A stretch of 64,000 bases of DNA from Cyclobacterium jeungdonense (GCF_010994275.1 NZ_WMCD01000001.1:248001-312000); one strand, 5' to 3'; counted from the stretch's first letter, positions 44,393 through 53,602 are shown. The notes: a model not told the origin generated them from the sequence alone. Numbers and translations are program-made.

Positions 44393-46891
44393 TTAACGCC
44401 AGGAGGCAGGGATTTTTTGTCCACGCATTTCCTGAAAAGCTACGCTAGGATCTCCACTGGAATCATTGACAAAATGCCTGAACTTTGCTCTGAGTTCGGG
44501 GTTGTTGACGACTTCCTTCCATTCACAGGCATAGGTTTGGATCATAAAGGCCATCTCATTTTCCAATTCTTCTCCGATTTCCAGGCTGTCATTCACAATG
44601 ACATCATGCAGGTAATCCAGACCTCCCTCCAGTTTGTTCAACCAGGTAGCTGTTCGGGTAAGGGGTTCTGCTGTTCGTATATAGAACATCAGAAATCGAT
44701 CAATGTACTTCAGACAAGTGGCGCTATCCACATCAGTGACCAAAAGCTTTGCATGCTGCGGCTTCGATCCTCCGTTTCCGCAGACGTACAGGTTCCATCC
44801 TTTTTCGGTGGCGATGATTCCAAAGTCTTTGCTTTGGGCTTCGGCGCATTCCCGGATGCATCCGGATACGGCTCCTTTCAATTTATGGGGAGAACGCAAT
44901 CCCCGGTACCTTTCCTCAACCTGAATGGCAAAGGAAACGGCATCCTGAACTCCGTAGCGACACCAGGTGGATCCCACACAGCTTTTTACCGTCCGCAGGG
45001 ATTTTCCATAGGCATGGCCGCTTTCGAATCCGGCAATAATCAGTTCTTCCCAAATGTCAGGAAGTTGATCCACCCTTGCCCCAAATAAGTCGATGCGCTG
45101 CCCTCCTGTAACCTTGGTGTACAGCCCGTATTTTTTGGCCACTTCTCCAATAACGATCAACTTTTCGGGTGTAATTTCTCCTCCCGGAATTCGTGGAACG
45201 ACCGAATAGGTCCCGCCTCTTTGTATGTTGGCTAAATACCGGTCGTTTGTATCCTGAATGCTGTCTTGTTTGGTTATCAGTTCGTTCCAGGTGCTGGCAA
45301 GAATGGATGCGACGGCTGGTTTACATACCTCACAGCCATCTCCCGTTCCGACCTGGTTCAAAAGTTCATTATATGTTTTTATTCTTTTTACTTTTACCAG
45401 GTCCAACAGCTCCTGCCTGGAATAGTCAAAATGCTCGCAAAGGACATTCTTAACCTGCTTTCCCATTGCCTTGAGCTGGTGTCTCAAAAGGTCGTTGACC
45501 ATGGGCATACAGCCTCCACATCCCGTGCCGGCACCGGTGCAGGTTTTAATCCCATCCACTTTGCTAATACCATCGGTTTCGATAAGGTGGCAAATAGCCC
45601 CTTTGGTAACATTTTCACAGGAACAAATCTGGGCTTCATCAGGCAGGTTTTCTACTCCGGCTCCCACAGGTTCTTTGTCTCCTCTGGCTCCCAGGATTAA
45701 ATCCTCCGGATCCGGAGGTAGGGGCATTTTATTTTGGGTCATTTGCAGGAGTATTCCATAAGCAGAAGCATCTCCTACCAATACTCCCCCCAGTAGGCGC
45801 TTGCCATCTTTGGAGACATTGATTCTTTTGTATACTCCCGTGTTTTTATTTTCGTAGACGATGGATGTTGAAGTTGCTTCTTCACCAAACGGATTACCAA
45901 AACTGGCTACATCTACCCCTATCAATTTCAATTTGGTAGACATGTCAAAACCCAGAAAAGGCTTGACTTCTTTTTGACACAATTGGTTGGCTACCTGGGA
46001 GGCCATTTCATACCCTGGAGCAACTAAGCCATAAACCATTTCCTGATAGGAAGCCACCTCTCCAATGGCAAAAATATCGTTGTCTTCCCTGGATTGAAGG
46101 AATTCATTTACCAGGATCCCTCCCCTTGGAGCAGTGGACAGCCCACAAGCTTTTGCCAATTCATCCCGTGGTTTGATGCCTGCAGAAATCACCAGCATGT
46201 CCACGGCTAATCGGGACCCATCAGCAAAATCCAGTCCGGTTAGTTTTCCATTTCCACTAATTTGTTGTGTATTTTTACGTAAGTGAATAGTAATCCCGAG
46301 ATTTTCCAGTTTGCCTTTTAGAATGGAAGCTCCTGCCTCATCCAATTGCCGGGGCATCAATCTGGGCGCAAATTCAATGACATGGGTTTTGAGTCCCATG
46401 TCCATCACCGCCTTTGCTGCCTCCAGGCCCAGCAACCCTCCACCCAATACCGCTGCAGATTTCGCTTTTCTACCGAAATCTATGATGGCATCCAAGTCTT
46501 CCAGGGTGCGGTAAACAAAAACGCCCTTCTTTTCCACACCTTTGACCGGGGGAACAAATGCTCCGGATCCGGTTGCCAGTACCAGTTTATCGTAGTTTGT
46601 TTCTGTGCCGGTATGACTAATCACTTTTTTCTGCTTCCGGTCGATGGCTGTAATGAGCTCGTTGGTACGTAAGTCAATCTCATGCTCTTTGTACCAGCTG
46701 CGGGGAGCCAGCGACAAATCAGCTGCGGTGGCTCCGGTGAAATAGGCACTTAAATGAACCCTATCGTAAGCAGGCCAGGGCTCTTCGCCAAATACAGTAA
46801 TCTTAAAGTCACTAGTAGTGGCGGCTGCTCTTAGTTTTTCACAAAACTTGTAGCCTACCATGCCATTTCCAATTACCACGATTCGCGTCAT
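44393..46891 (-). CDS. nirB: NADH-dependent nitrite reductase large subunit
   Basis: An 832-residue siroheme and 4Fe-4S enzyme that reduces nitrite to ammonium. Order of parts: FAD domain (VVIGNGMVGYKFCEKL), NAD domain (AAVLGGGLLGLEAAKAV near residue 150), a BFD-like [2Fe-2S] motif (CSCENVTKG, then CGGCMP), a second BFD-like stretch (VGTGDGCEVCKP), and the sulfite/nitrite-reductase core with CVGSTWC and GCIREC as siroheme/4Fe-4S ligands. Divergent from cobA, which makes the siroheme precursor. The 162-base gap between them holds a perfect 7-2-7 inverted repeat. Confidence 0.95.
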   Translation of the reverse strand: MTRIVVIGNGMVGYKFCEKLRAAATTSDFKITVFGEEPWPAYDRVHLSAYFTGATAADLSLAPRSWYKEHEIDLRTNELITAIDRKQKKVISHTGTETNYDKLVLATGSGAFVPPVKGVEKKGVFVYRTLEDLDAIIDFGRKAKSAAVLGGGLLGLEAAKAVMDMGLKTHVIEFAPRLMPRQLDEAGASILKGKLENLGITIHLRKNTQQISGNGKLTGLDFADGSRLAVDMLVISAGIKPRDELAKACGLSTAPRGGILVNEFLQSREDNDIFAIGEVASYQEMVYGLVAPGYEMASQVANQLCQKEVKPFLGFDMSTKLKLIGVDVASFGNPFGEEATSTSIVYENKNTGVYKRINVSKDGKRLLGGVLVGDASAYGILLQMTQNKMPLPPDPEDLILGARGDKEPVGAGVENLPDEAQICSCENVTKGAICHLIETDGISKVDGIKTCTGAGTGCGGCMPMVNDLLRHQLKAMGKQVKNVLCEHFDYSRQELLDLVKVKRIKTYNELLNQVGTGDGCEVCKPAVASILASTWNELITKQDSIQDTNDRYLANIQRGGTYSVVPRIPGGEITPEKLIVIGEVAKKYGLYTKVTGGQRIDLFGARVDQLPDIWEELIIAGFESGHAYGKSLRTVKSCVGSTWCRYGVQDAVSFAIQVEERYRGLRSPHKLKGAVSGCIRECAEAQSKDFGIIATEKGWNLYVCGNGGSKPQHAKLLVTDVDSATCLKYIDRFLMFYIRTAEPLTRTATWLNKLEGGLDYLHDVIVNDSLEIGEELENEMAFMIQTYACEWKEVVNNPELRAKFRHFVNDSSGDPSVAFQEMRGQKIPASWR

Positions 46892-46992
46892 GTCCGTTTA
46901 TTTTTTAGGGGGTTCTCAAATGCTTTTTCTGAGTAATTAATTTGATTACTCTCGCTTAATTCTTGGGCTAAGGTAAAAATAAATTTTTAAAA

Positions 46993-47008
46993 TACGTATA
47001 AATACGTA
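46993..47008. promoter_or_regulatory. Perfect 7-2-7 inverted repeat, candidate NarL-type operator
   Basis: TACGTAT (46993-46999), spacer AA, ATACGTA (47002-47008), centred between divergent nirB and cobA. The heptamer pair with two-base spacing is the arrangement bound by NarL-family regulators in enterobacteria, where the heptamer is TACYYMT; here one position differs. An imperfect copy lies before narK. Confidence 0.6.
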
Positions 47009-47053
47009 AAAAAATACTTAATTTTGTTTCTATAAGTTAAGTAGTAAGTATCT

Positions 47054-47824
47054 ATGAATAGTACTAATTCAAGATTATCGTTAGTAGGAGCGGGTCCAGG
47101 TGATCCCGATTTGATCACTTTAAGAGCTATTAAAGCATTGGAAAGTGCTGATGTGGTATTGTATGATGCCCTGGCCAATGAGCAATTGTTAGATTACGCT
47201 CCAGAGACCTCCGTTAAGGTCTTTGTAGGTAAAAGAGCAGGAATGCACTTTAGACAGCAGCAGGAAATCAACCGAATGATCGTGAATTATGCCAAAACCT
47301 GCGGCCATGTAGTCCGGCTAAAGGGTGGGGATCCCTACGTATTTGGCAGGGGTCATGAAGAATTGGAATATGCACAGAAGCATGGCATCCCGACTACTTA
47401 TATCCCCGGCATCAGTAGTGTCGTGGCGGTACCGGGCTTGATCGGAGTTCCTTTGACGAAAAGGGGTGTAAACGAAAGTTTCTGGGTAGTAACAGGGACC
47501 TTGAGCGACCAGCGAACGGCCAGGGATCTGCAATTTGCAGCCCAATCCTCTGCCACAGTGGTTATTCTAATGGGAGTGAAAAAACTACCTGAAATTGTGG
47601 ATCTGTTCCGAAGATATCGGGAGGCAGACGAACCAGTTTGCATGATTCAAAATGGAAGTAAACCCGAAGAGCGCTCCATCGTAGGAGATCTGAACTCGAT
47701 TCTTTCGATACAGGCTGAGGCCGGCTTGTCTGCACCCGCGATCATTGTAATTGGCAAGGTGGTTAGGGAAAAGCGACAGCGTTTGCACGAAATGCTGGAA
47801 CAGGAAATAGCTATGGAAAAGTGA
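47054..47824 (+). CDS. cobA: Uroporphyrinogen-III C-methyltransferase
   Basis: SAM-dependent enzyme that methylates uroporphyrinogen III twice to precorrin-2, the first step of siroheme synthesis. The 256-residue chain has the signature VGAGPGDPDLITLRAIKAL (residues 12-30), VLYDALAN, VVRLKGGDPYVFGRGHEE and a PGISSV segment. It is stand-alone, without the CysG dehydrogenase/chelatase part. Divergent from nirB, whose siroheme it supplies, and probably regulated from the same intergenic operator. Confidence 0.95.
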   Translation: MNSTNSRLSLVGAGPGDPDLITLRAIKALESADVVLYDALANEQLLDYAPETSVKVFVGKRAGMHFRQQQEINRMIVNYAKTCGHVVRLKGGDPYVFGRGHEELEYAQKHGIPTTYIPGISSVVAVPGLIGVPLTKRGVNESFWVVTGTLSDQRTARDLQFAAQSSATVVILMGVKKLPEIVDLFRRYREADEPVCMIQNGSKPEERSIVGDLNSILSIQAEAGLSAPAIIVIGKVVREKRQRLHEMLEQEIAMEK

Positions 47825-47852
47825 AAATAAGAATAAAGAATGTCGGGCGATT

Positions 47853-48248
47853 TCAATTTACACTTTTCGAATAATCTTCAGGTGTTTTGGGATTGGGAAA
47901 ATTATCGCTTTCGTCCTCATTGGGTCTTTTGTGAAGACATTGAAAATCTTTTTCAATAAGGATCAGGGTTTCCTGCAAGGTGCCCTCGTTTTGTGTCTGA
48001 TTTAGTGAGACTTCATCCGTCTTTGCCCAGGTGGTGGATAATGTTAAAGGCACGAAGATTTCTAGTTTTTGATCTGAAAATCTTGCCAGGATGCTATCCA
48101 GAGTTTGGTCTGGAATTAAGGCATACTGCAATACTTGTTTTTCGCCAAGGTTTAATTCCTCGTAGATGGGGCGTCCTAAAGCTATTTGGTCGACCTCTGA
48201 CTGGCTCAGCCTAAGACGGATAGCGTTTTTATGGATTCTTAGTTTCAT
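47853..48248 (-). CDS. DUF7009-like protein
   Basis: A 131-residue cytoplasmic protein beginning MKLRIHKNAIRLRLSQSEVD, a pattern I associate with the DUF7009 family of Bacteroidota. The C-terminus has CLHKRPNEDESDNFPNP, a Cys-containing acidic motif that also looks conserved. The start at 48248 is chosen over an in-frame ATG at 48290, because the MKLRI strand is the family start and the repeat ends exactly there. Function unknown. Its place between the rubredoxin fusion and cobA suggests a part in nitrate or nitrite assimilation. Confidence 0.75.
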   Translation of the reverse strand: MKLRIHKNAIRLRLSQSEVDQIALGRPIYEELNLGEKQVLQYALIPDQTLDSILARFSDQKLEIFVPLTLSTTWAKTDEVSLNQTQNEGTLQETLILIEKDFQCLHKRPNEDESDNFPNPKTPEDYSKSVN

Positions 48249-48339
48249 ATGTTTATAATTGTCTTTAAGTGGCCATATGGAATCTCGCATGGTTGATAAT
48301 CATCCCTCCGTCGGTCGCTTGCGTCATGCTCGATTTCAT
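48249..48339 (-). repeat. Leader repeat, copy 2
   Basis: 91 bases on the minus strand from ATGAAATCGAGCATGACG to the base before the DUF7009 start codon. It matches copy 1 at 14642-14732 over most of its length, including GATGATTATCAA, CATGCGAGATTCCAT and an A-rich end. It also carries CGCAAGCGA and ACGGAGGGATGATTAT, shared with the intergenic element near 41.15 kb. It abuts copy 3. Confidence 0.78.
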
Positions 48340-48438
48340 CTGTTTATAATTTTTTTTAATGGTCAGATGGAATCTTTGACGATTAAAATAATCATTGGCC
48401 TGTGTGTTTAATGATGATTTTAATCGTGTCGATTTCAT
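48265..48438 (-). CDS. Possible small gene made of two repeat units
   Basis: A 57-codon frame from MKSTRLKSSL through RFHLTIKKNYKQ to a second MKSSMTQATDGGMIINHARF and stop. It begins 13 bases after the rubredoxin-fusion stop and ends 16 bases before the DUF7009 start, so it fits neatly into the operon. The peptide is basic with no signal or membrane segment. It may be translated, or may only mark the DNA repeat. Confidence 0.35.
   Translation of the reverse strand: MKSTRLKSSLNTQANDYFNRQRFHLTIKKNYKQMKSSMTQATDGGMIINHARFHMAT
48340..48438 (-). repeat. Leader repeat, copy 3 (diverged)
   Basis: 99 bases in tandem with copy 2. Shared blocks, in order, are ATGAAATCGA, ATGATTAT, AGATTCCAT, a CCATTAAA stretch and ATTATAAACA before the next ATG. 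The first half is diverged. The 99-base unit keeps frame, so copies 3 and 2 read as one 57-codon frame. Confidence 0.7.
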
Positions 48439-48451
48439 GTGTTTATCGTGG

Positions 48452-49882
48452 TTAACGTACAATTGACTTAAATGCTGATTTTGGACTCTCACAAATCGGG
48501 CACAGGTAACTGTCAGGCAGTTTCATAAACGAAGTTCCAGAAAGTACATCGGATGCAGGATCCCCGTATTTTTCGTCGTAAATTGTCTGGCAACTGGCAC
48601 ATTGGTATAACCTGGGTTGTTTACGCATGGTTTCCCCGCTTCCGTCGGATGACCCCGGAGGTTTACGGACTTCGAGTTGGTCGTAATATTTGTAACTCAG
48701 CTCAATCAATAGCGGGGGAAGCGTTTCAATAGGTACATTTTTTACAAAATAAAAGTATTCCGATAAATTAGGGTTAAAATCTTTGGAGTAGAGGATATTA
48801 AAGGTATCGGGGTCGTTTTCCTTGCTTTTCGTAGCTTTTTCTATAGCTACCGAAGTAAACAAGGCCATGTGTTTCGTCTTTATAGAAAAACTTAGCCCGT
48901 AGGTGCTGATATCCTGCTTATCCAGCGCCCGAACGAGGTAATTTTTTATTTCAAGTGCCTCCTCATCCAGTACGGGTAGGTGCCAGTTTAGTTCCAATGA
49001 GCTATGTCGAATGTTGATGCCAAATTTGCCAAGAAGTTTTTCCCAGCTAAGCCGGTCCTTCTCCGCAATACCTTTTACAATAATGGATTTCCAGGGACTG
49101 AGACAAACCTTACCAATAGTGGTGTCCAGGCATAGCTGGCACAATGCTTTCAAAAAGTTAATGGAAAATTTATTGTTTCGCCAGTAAAGCCCCAGCCAAT
49201 ATTTTCCTCCTACGATGCGGTTCATTCCTTCATAGTAAGGGGTGGTGGCTTCCGGATAGTCCAGCTCTTGCACTACTTTCTGAAAATTTGGGGAAATGGT
49301 CCCCTTTACTTCCAAATAGAGTTCTTCGTACTTTCTTTTATTTTTTACCGGATTGATTTCTTCTATCGCCTTGGCAATTTTGGCAAGGTCATAACCATAA
49401 ATAAGATCAGGAGCACACCAGGGTTTTGGTTCGATTTCTGAAAAACGTAAATAGAGATACCAGTAATTGTCGATGGATGAAGCAACAAAATTGATATTGC
49501 CAGTAAATAGCGGTACAAGGTTTTGAACCGGATCCGTGATGTTAATTTTAAGTTTGGGTCGGTAGTCAAACGTGTCCAGGATGTAATGATAGGTATGCGA
49601 TGCCAGCCAATGAGTGGTGGGCATAATGTCCAATGCAGGGTAGGAGGAGACTATATTTTGGTATTCCTCCCCATCGGTATCGTATTCCGTATCGATGGCC
49701 TCGAAAGTATTGGCCAGAGTTTCCAAATTCTTGTTTTTCAGAGGGAATAAAACATCCTGCCTTGAACCCAGATGAATGTAACTGGCGCCCAATTCACTGG
49801 CTGTTTGAATCATTTTCAGAAAATCACCGGGTGAAATGATCCCTCCTTTTACGAATACCCTGACTAAATCGGCTTTCTGCAT
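48452..49882 (-). CDS. Rubredoxin fused to a nitrite/sulfite-reductase-like module
   Basis: A 476-residue protein. Residues about 1-400 resemble the ferredoxin-like half-domains of nitrite/sulfite reductases: an N-terminal LVRVFVKGGIISPGDFLKM strand-helix, PTTHWLASHTYHYI, LKINITDP and an INFVAS core. The siroheme/4Fe-4S cysteine motifs CxxxxxC and CxxxC are missing, so it is unlikely to be a catalytic reductase. The C-terminus (about 425-476) is a rubredoxin domain with YQCASCQTIYDEKYGD, SGTSFMKLPDSY and LCPICESPKSAF as the Fe(Cys)4 site. Between the nitrate reductase and DUF7009 genes. Likely an electron carrier or assembly partner in nitrate assimilation (inference). Confidence 0.82.
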   Translation of the reverse strand: MQKADLVRVFVKGGIISPGDFLKMIQTASELGASYIHLGSRQDVLFPLKNKNLETLANTFEAIDTEYDTDGEEYQNIVSSYPALDIMPTTHWLASHTYHYILDTFDYRPKLKINITDPVQNLVPLFTGNINFVASSIDNYWYLYLRFSEIEPKPWCAPDLIYGYDLAKIAKAIEEINPVKNKRKYEELYLEVKGTISPNFQKVVQELDYPEATTPYYEGMNRIVGGKYWLGLYWRNNKFSINFLKALCQLCLDTTIGKVCLSPWKSIIVKGIAEKDRLSWEKLLGKFGINIRHSSLELNWHLPVLDEEALEIKNYLVRALDKQDISTYGLSFSIKTKHMALFTSVAIEKATKSKENDPDTFNILYSKDFNPNLSEYFYFVKNVPIETLPPLLIELSYKYYDQLEVRKPPGSSDGSGETMRKQPRLYQCASCQTIYDEKYGDPASDVLSGTSFMKLPDSYLCPICESPKSAFKSIVR

Positions 49883-50052
49883 GACTTTTGGTGATTTTAG
49901 AGTGATATTGATGGTAAACTAAGTTTAGGGTAACCATCTGTTTTCTCAGCACTTCGTGAATAGGTAAATGTATTCTGTTTTTTGTTGACGTACTAGTTTT
50001 AGGAAGTATTCCGCAAGGAAATGGAAATCAATACTAACCCAGAAAGACTTTT

Positions 50053-53000
50053 TTAGACCGCCGCAGACACAGTAGCAATACGTTTCTCCTTTTCTAATAT
50101 CCCTTTTACTTCCGGTTTGCAACTCCCGCAGCCTAATCCCGCACCAGTTTGTTGGCAAAGTTGGCGAAACTCCCTGCAGCCTGATTGAATGGCTTTTGAA
50201 AGGTTTCCTTTGCCGACATTTCCACAGGAACAAACCAAAGCTCCAATCAATTCTTCCTTCGATGATTTGCCTCTAAGTAATTCCTGTCGTTTGGTGGAGA
50301 GTTCGGTTCGTTCTTCAATAAGAGTTTTGAATTCAGCGAATTCAGACTTGTCCCCCATTAGAATGGCACCCACCAATCGGTCCTGATGAACAATGCATTT
50401 TTTATAGTACGTTTGTGCCGTGTCGATTAGCAGGATTTCCTCGTATCCTTCCGCATTTGCAGGAACTTCTGGAATACCAATAGAGCACAGGTCCAGGTCA
50501 GCAAACTTCAGGATATTCATCGGAACATTTCCCTGGTAAAGGCTAAGTAAATCTCCAGCGATAAATCGAGCGGCACAATCTGCCTGGTTTTCGGCTGCTG
50601 CTGTAATCCCGTTCAGCTTTCCCTGATGTTCGGCTATTTCTCCCATAGCAAAAATGTCTGGATCGCTGCTTTGAAGGTAATCGTTGACCTTTATTCCAAG
50701 GCCACAGGTCAATCCAGCCGATTTTCCCAGTTCGATATTGGGGCGGGTGCCGATGGCATACACGACTGCATTGCAACCAACTGTCTGCCCACTTTTTAAG
50801 CTGGCAATAATGTGCTTATCTTCTCCATGGGATTCCAGATGAGCCAATTGATTGTTCATGAATAATTGCACTCCCATCTCTTCCAGCCGATCGCGAAGTA
50901 GTGAACTTGCCATTGGATCCAATTGCCGCTCCATTAATCGGGACCCTAACTGCACGATGGTTACCTTCAGGTCGATCTCCCGAAGTGCGGCAGCCAATTC
51001 TAATCCCAGCAAACCCCCTCCAACAATCAAAACGTGCCCTTTCTTATCAAGGTATTGCTTTAATTCATCCGCATTTGCCCGGTTTCTCATGGTAAATACG
51101 CCGGGCAAATGCATGGGAGCATCTCCCGGTACAAAGGCCCTGCTTCCCGTTGCAAGAATGAGGGTGTGGTAGTAGTGAACCCGACCCTTTTCATCAGTTA
51201 CGGTTTTATTGGACCGGTCGATTGATTCTATACCGTTTTCTACATGAAGGTGGATGTCTAAATTATCCAAATCTTTCACTGACTTGAACTTAAGCAAATC
51301 CTCCCAGGACTTGTGCCGGTTTACATAGTCCGGAAGCAACACGCGATTATAAAAGGGGTGTTTTTCTTTGGAAAACACATGGATTTCATCCTCTAAATTG
51401 CATTCCCGATAGGAATTGATAAAGCGATAGGCCGCCGCGCCCGCGCCAACGATAACAATTTTTTGTTTGGGTTTTTTATAGAGCCTTACCTGTGCCACCG
51501 AATATTTGAAATCCGGTTGCTTGGAAATTGGGTCGATGGCATTTCCCGTCAGGTTATTGGCACGGGCAAAGTCATTCTGTAAGATTTTTCCCCAGTGCAT
51601 GGGGAGGAAAACCACGCCTTTCTTGATTTTTTCGGTTAGCTGGGCATGTACCCTGACTTCGCCTCTGGCTCCGGAAACCAACACCGTGCTCCCATCCGCT
51701 ATTCCCCTTTCAGCGGCATCGCTGGGGTTGATTTCTAAAAAGGGACTAGGCAGGTGTTTTTTGAGTTTATTTACTTTTCCGGTGCGGGTCATGGTATGCC
51801 ATTGGTCCCGGACCCTACCCGTAGTCAGGATCAGTGGAAAGTTTTCAGAAGGTTTCTCATAGTTGTTTTTTGGGCCGGAGATTTGAATTTGTGCGCGCCC
51901 GTTTGGGGTGTGAAACTGGAGATCTGTAAAAAGGCGTCTGGTACCCCCCTGTGCCCCGCTGGGAAATGGCCACTGTACCGAACCTCGATTTTTCAGGTAA
52001 TCATAGTTTAAACCGGAAATATCGATATTTGTGCCTTTGGTCATTTGGCAGTATTCGGAGTATACCGCCTCCATATTTGAGAAGTCAAAGCCAGAGAATC
52101 CCATTTTTTGGGCAAAACGCATCAGTATTTCGGCATCCGGGAGGGCCTCCCCAGGCGCCTTGGTGAATTTGCTCAGGTGACTGATGCGCCGTTCTGAATT
52201 GGTCATGGTCCCTTCTTTTTCTCCCCATCCGGCAGCTGGTAATACCAGATCAGCATAAGGAATGGTTTCGGATTTATTAGAAATGTCCTGCACCACTACA
52301 AACCGGGCTTTTTTCAATGCAGCCTCTACCTTGCGGGCATCCGGCATGCTTACAAGGGGATTGGTACAGATGACCCACAGGGCTTTGATGGAGCCATCTT
52401 CGAGCCCTTCAAATACCTGGGTGGCAGTTTTTCCTGGTGTTTCAGAAATTTCATCCACACCCCAAAATTTGGCTACCTCTTCCCGGTGTTTGGGCAGGCT
52501 GAGATTACGGTGACAAGCCAATAAGGTAGCCATGCCTCCAACCTCCCGACCTCCCATGGCATTCGGCTGTCCGGTTAGGCTGAACGGACCGGAGCCTGGC
52601 TTTCCTATATGTCCGGTAATCAGGTTCAGGTCAATCAGGGCCAGGTTTTTATTGACGCCGTCGGCACTTTGATTAAGACCCATTGTCCAAAGGGAAAGAA
52701 AACCGTTGGCGTTCCCAATTAAGGAGGCGGTTGTTTTAATATCCACTTCGGGGACACCGCAGATCTTGGCGGCTTCTTTCAATGAAGTTTTCATCACCAA
52801 TTCCTTATACGACTCAAATCCATCGGTATGGTTGGAAATGAACTCCAGGTTGATGTCCCCCTGCTCGATCAGGCACCTTCCTAGGGCATGGTACAACACT
52901 TCATCCGTCCCGGGGTTTAGTTGCAGGTGAATATCGGCTATGGAGCAACTTTGGGTAACCCGGGGATCGACTACAATGATTTTTACTCCGGGATTCTCTT

Positions 53001-53577
53001 CTTTATGTTTTTCGATCCTTCTCCAAAGTATGGGATGGCACCAGGCCGGGTTGGCTCCGGCCACTAAAAAGCAATCGGCAAGCTCAATATCCTCGTAAGC
53101 AATGGGTACACTGTCTTCACCCAACGTTTTGATGTAGCCCATTACGGCAGAACTCATGCAAAGTCGGGAATTGGTGTCTACATTGTTAGTCTTCAGGTAT
53201 CCCTTGGTCAGTTTGTTGACCAGGTAATACTCTTCTGTCAGACATTGACCTGAAACATAAAAAGCCACTGAATCCGGTCCGTGCTTTTCTATAATGGAGG
53301 AAAATACGGCAGCAGCCCTTTCCAGCGCGGTATCCCAATCTACCTTTTCCAGAGGATGGGATTTGCCCCAGCGCATCTGAGGATGAAGCAATCGGTCTGA
53401 TTTGTCTTCCACCACGTAATGAAGGTTCATGCCTTTGGAACAAAGCATGCCCTTATTCACTGGATGATCAGGATCTCCTTGTAGGGTAATTCTCCCTTTT
53501 GTATCCTTTTCGGCGAGGATTCCACATCCTACCCCACAGTAAGAACAGGTGCTTTTATAACTTTCTGCCTTTGCCAT
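50053..53577 (-). CDS. nasA: Assimilatory nitrate reductase fused to an FAD/BFD reductase module
   Basis: A 1174-residue cytoplasmic enzyme reducing nitrate to nitrite. N-terminal 4Fe-4S ligands are Cys11, Cys14, Cys18 and Cys46; Cys140 in SRLCMSSA is the molybdenum ligand expected for NasA/NapA-type enzymes. A molybdopterin-dinucleotide-binding domain follows (to about residue 690; LTTGRVRDQWHTMTRTGK). From about 704 a complete FAD/NAD(P)-binding reductase module like the NirB N-terminus follows (IVIVGAGAAAYRF; VLIVGGGLLGLELAAAL), then a BFD-like [2Fe-2S] domain with Cys1116, Cys1118, Cys1150 and Cys1153. The fusion should let one chain take electrons directly from NAD(P)H. Lies 25 bases after narK. 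Confidence 0.92.
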   Translation of the reverse strand: MAKAESYKSTCSYCGVGCGILAEKDTKGRITLQGDPDHPVNKGMLCSKGMNLHYVVEDKSDRLLHPQMRWGKSHPLEKVDWDTALERAAAVFSSIIEKHGPDSVAFYVSGQCLTEEYYLVNKLTKGYLKTNNVDTNSRLCMSSAVMGYIKTLGEDSVPIAYEDIELADCFLVAGANPAWCHPILWRRIEKHKEENPGVKIIVVDPRVTQSCSIADIHLQLNPGTDEVLYHALGRCLIEQGDINLEFISNHTDGFESYKELVMKTSLKEAAKICGVPEVDIKTTASLIGNANGFLSLWTMGLNQSADGVNKNLALIDLNLITGHIGKPGSGPFSLTGQPNAMGGREVGGMATLLACHRNLSLPKHREEVAKFWGVDEISETPGKTATQVFEGLEDGSIKALWVICTNPLVSMPDARKVEAALKKARFVVVQDISNKSETIPYADLVLPAAGWGEKEGTMTNSERRISHLSKFTKAPGEALPDAEILMRFAQKMGFSGFDFSNMEAVYSEYCQMTKGTNIDISGLNYDYLKNRGSVQWPFPSGAQGGTRRLFTDLQFHTPNGRAQIQISGPKNNYEKPSENFPLILTTGRVRDQWHTMTRTGKVNKLKKHLPSPFLEINPSDAAERGIADGSTVLVSGARGEVRVHAQLTEKIKKGVVFLPMHWGKILQNDFARANNLTGNAIDPISKQPDFKYSVAQVRLYKKPKQKIVIVGAGAAAYRFINSYRECNLEDEIHVFSKEKHPFYNRVLLPDYVNRHKSWEDLLKFKSVKDLDNLDIHLHVENGIESIDRSNKTVTDEKGRVHYYHTLILATGSRAFVPGDAPMHLPGVFTMRNRANADELKQYLDKKGHVLIVGGGLLGLELAAALREIDLKVTIVQLGSRLMERQLDPMASSLLRDRLEEMGVQLFMNNQLAHLESHGEDKHIIASLKSGQTVGCNAVVYAIGTRPNIELGKSAGLTCGLGIKVNDYLQSSDPDIFAMGEIAEHQGKLNGITAAAENQADCAARFIAGDLLSLYQGNVPMNILKFADLDLCSIGIPEVPANAEGYEEILLIDTAQTYYKKCIVHQDRLVGAILMGDKSEFAEFKTLIEERTELSTKRQELLRGKSSKEELIGALVCSCGNVGKGNLSKAIQSGCREFRQLCQQTGAGLGCGSCKPEVKGILEKEKRIATVSAAV

Positions 53578-53602
53578 TCCTTTTTTGGTTTGAATGAAAA
53601 AA

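Noticed and set aside
44207..45088. Long + strand frame (293 codons)
   Set aside because: Antisense to nirB and nirD, both of which have complete cofactor motifs.
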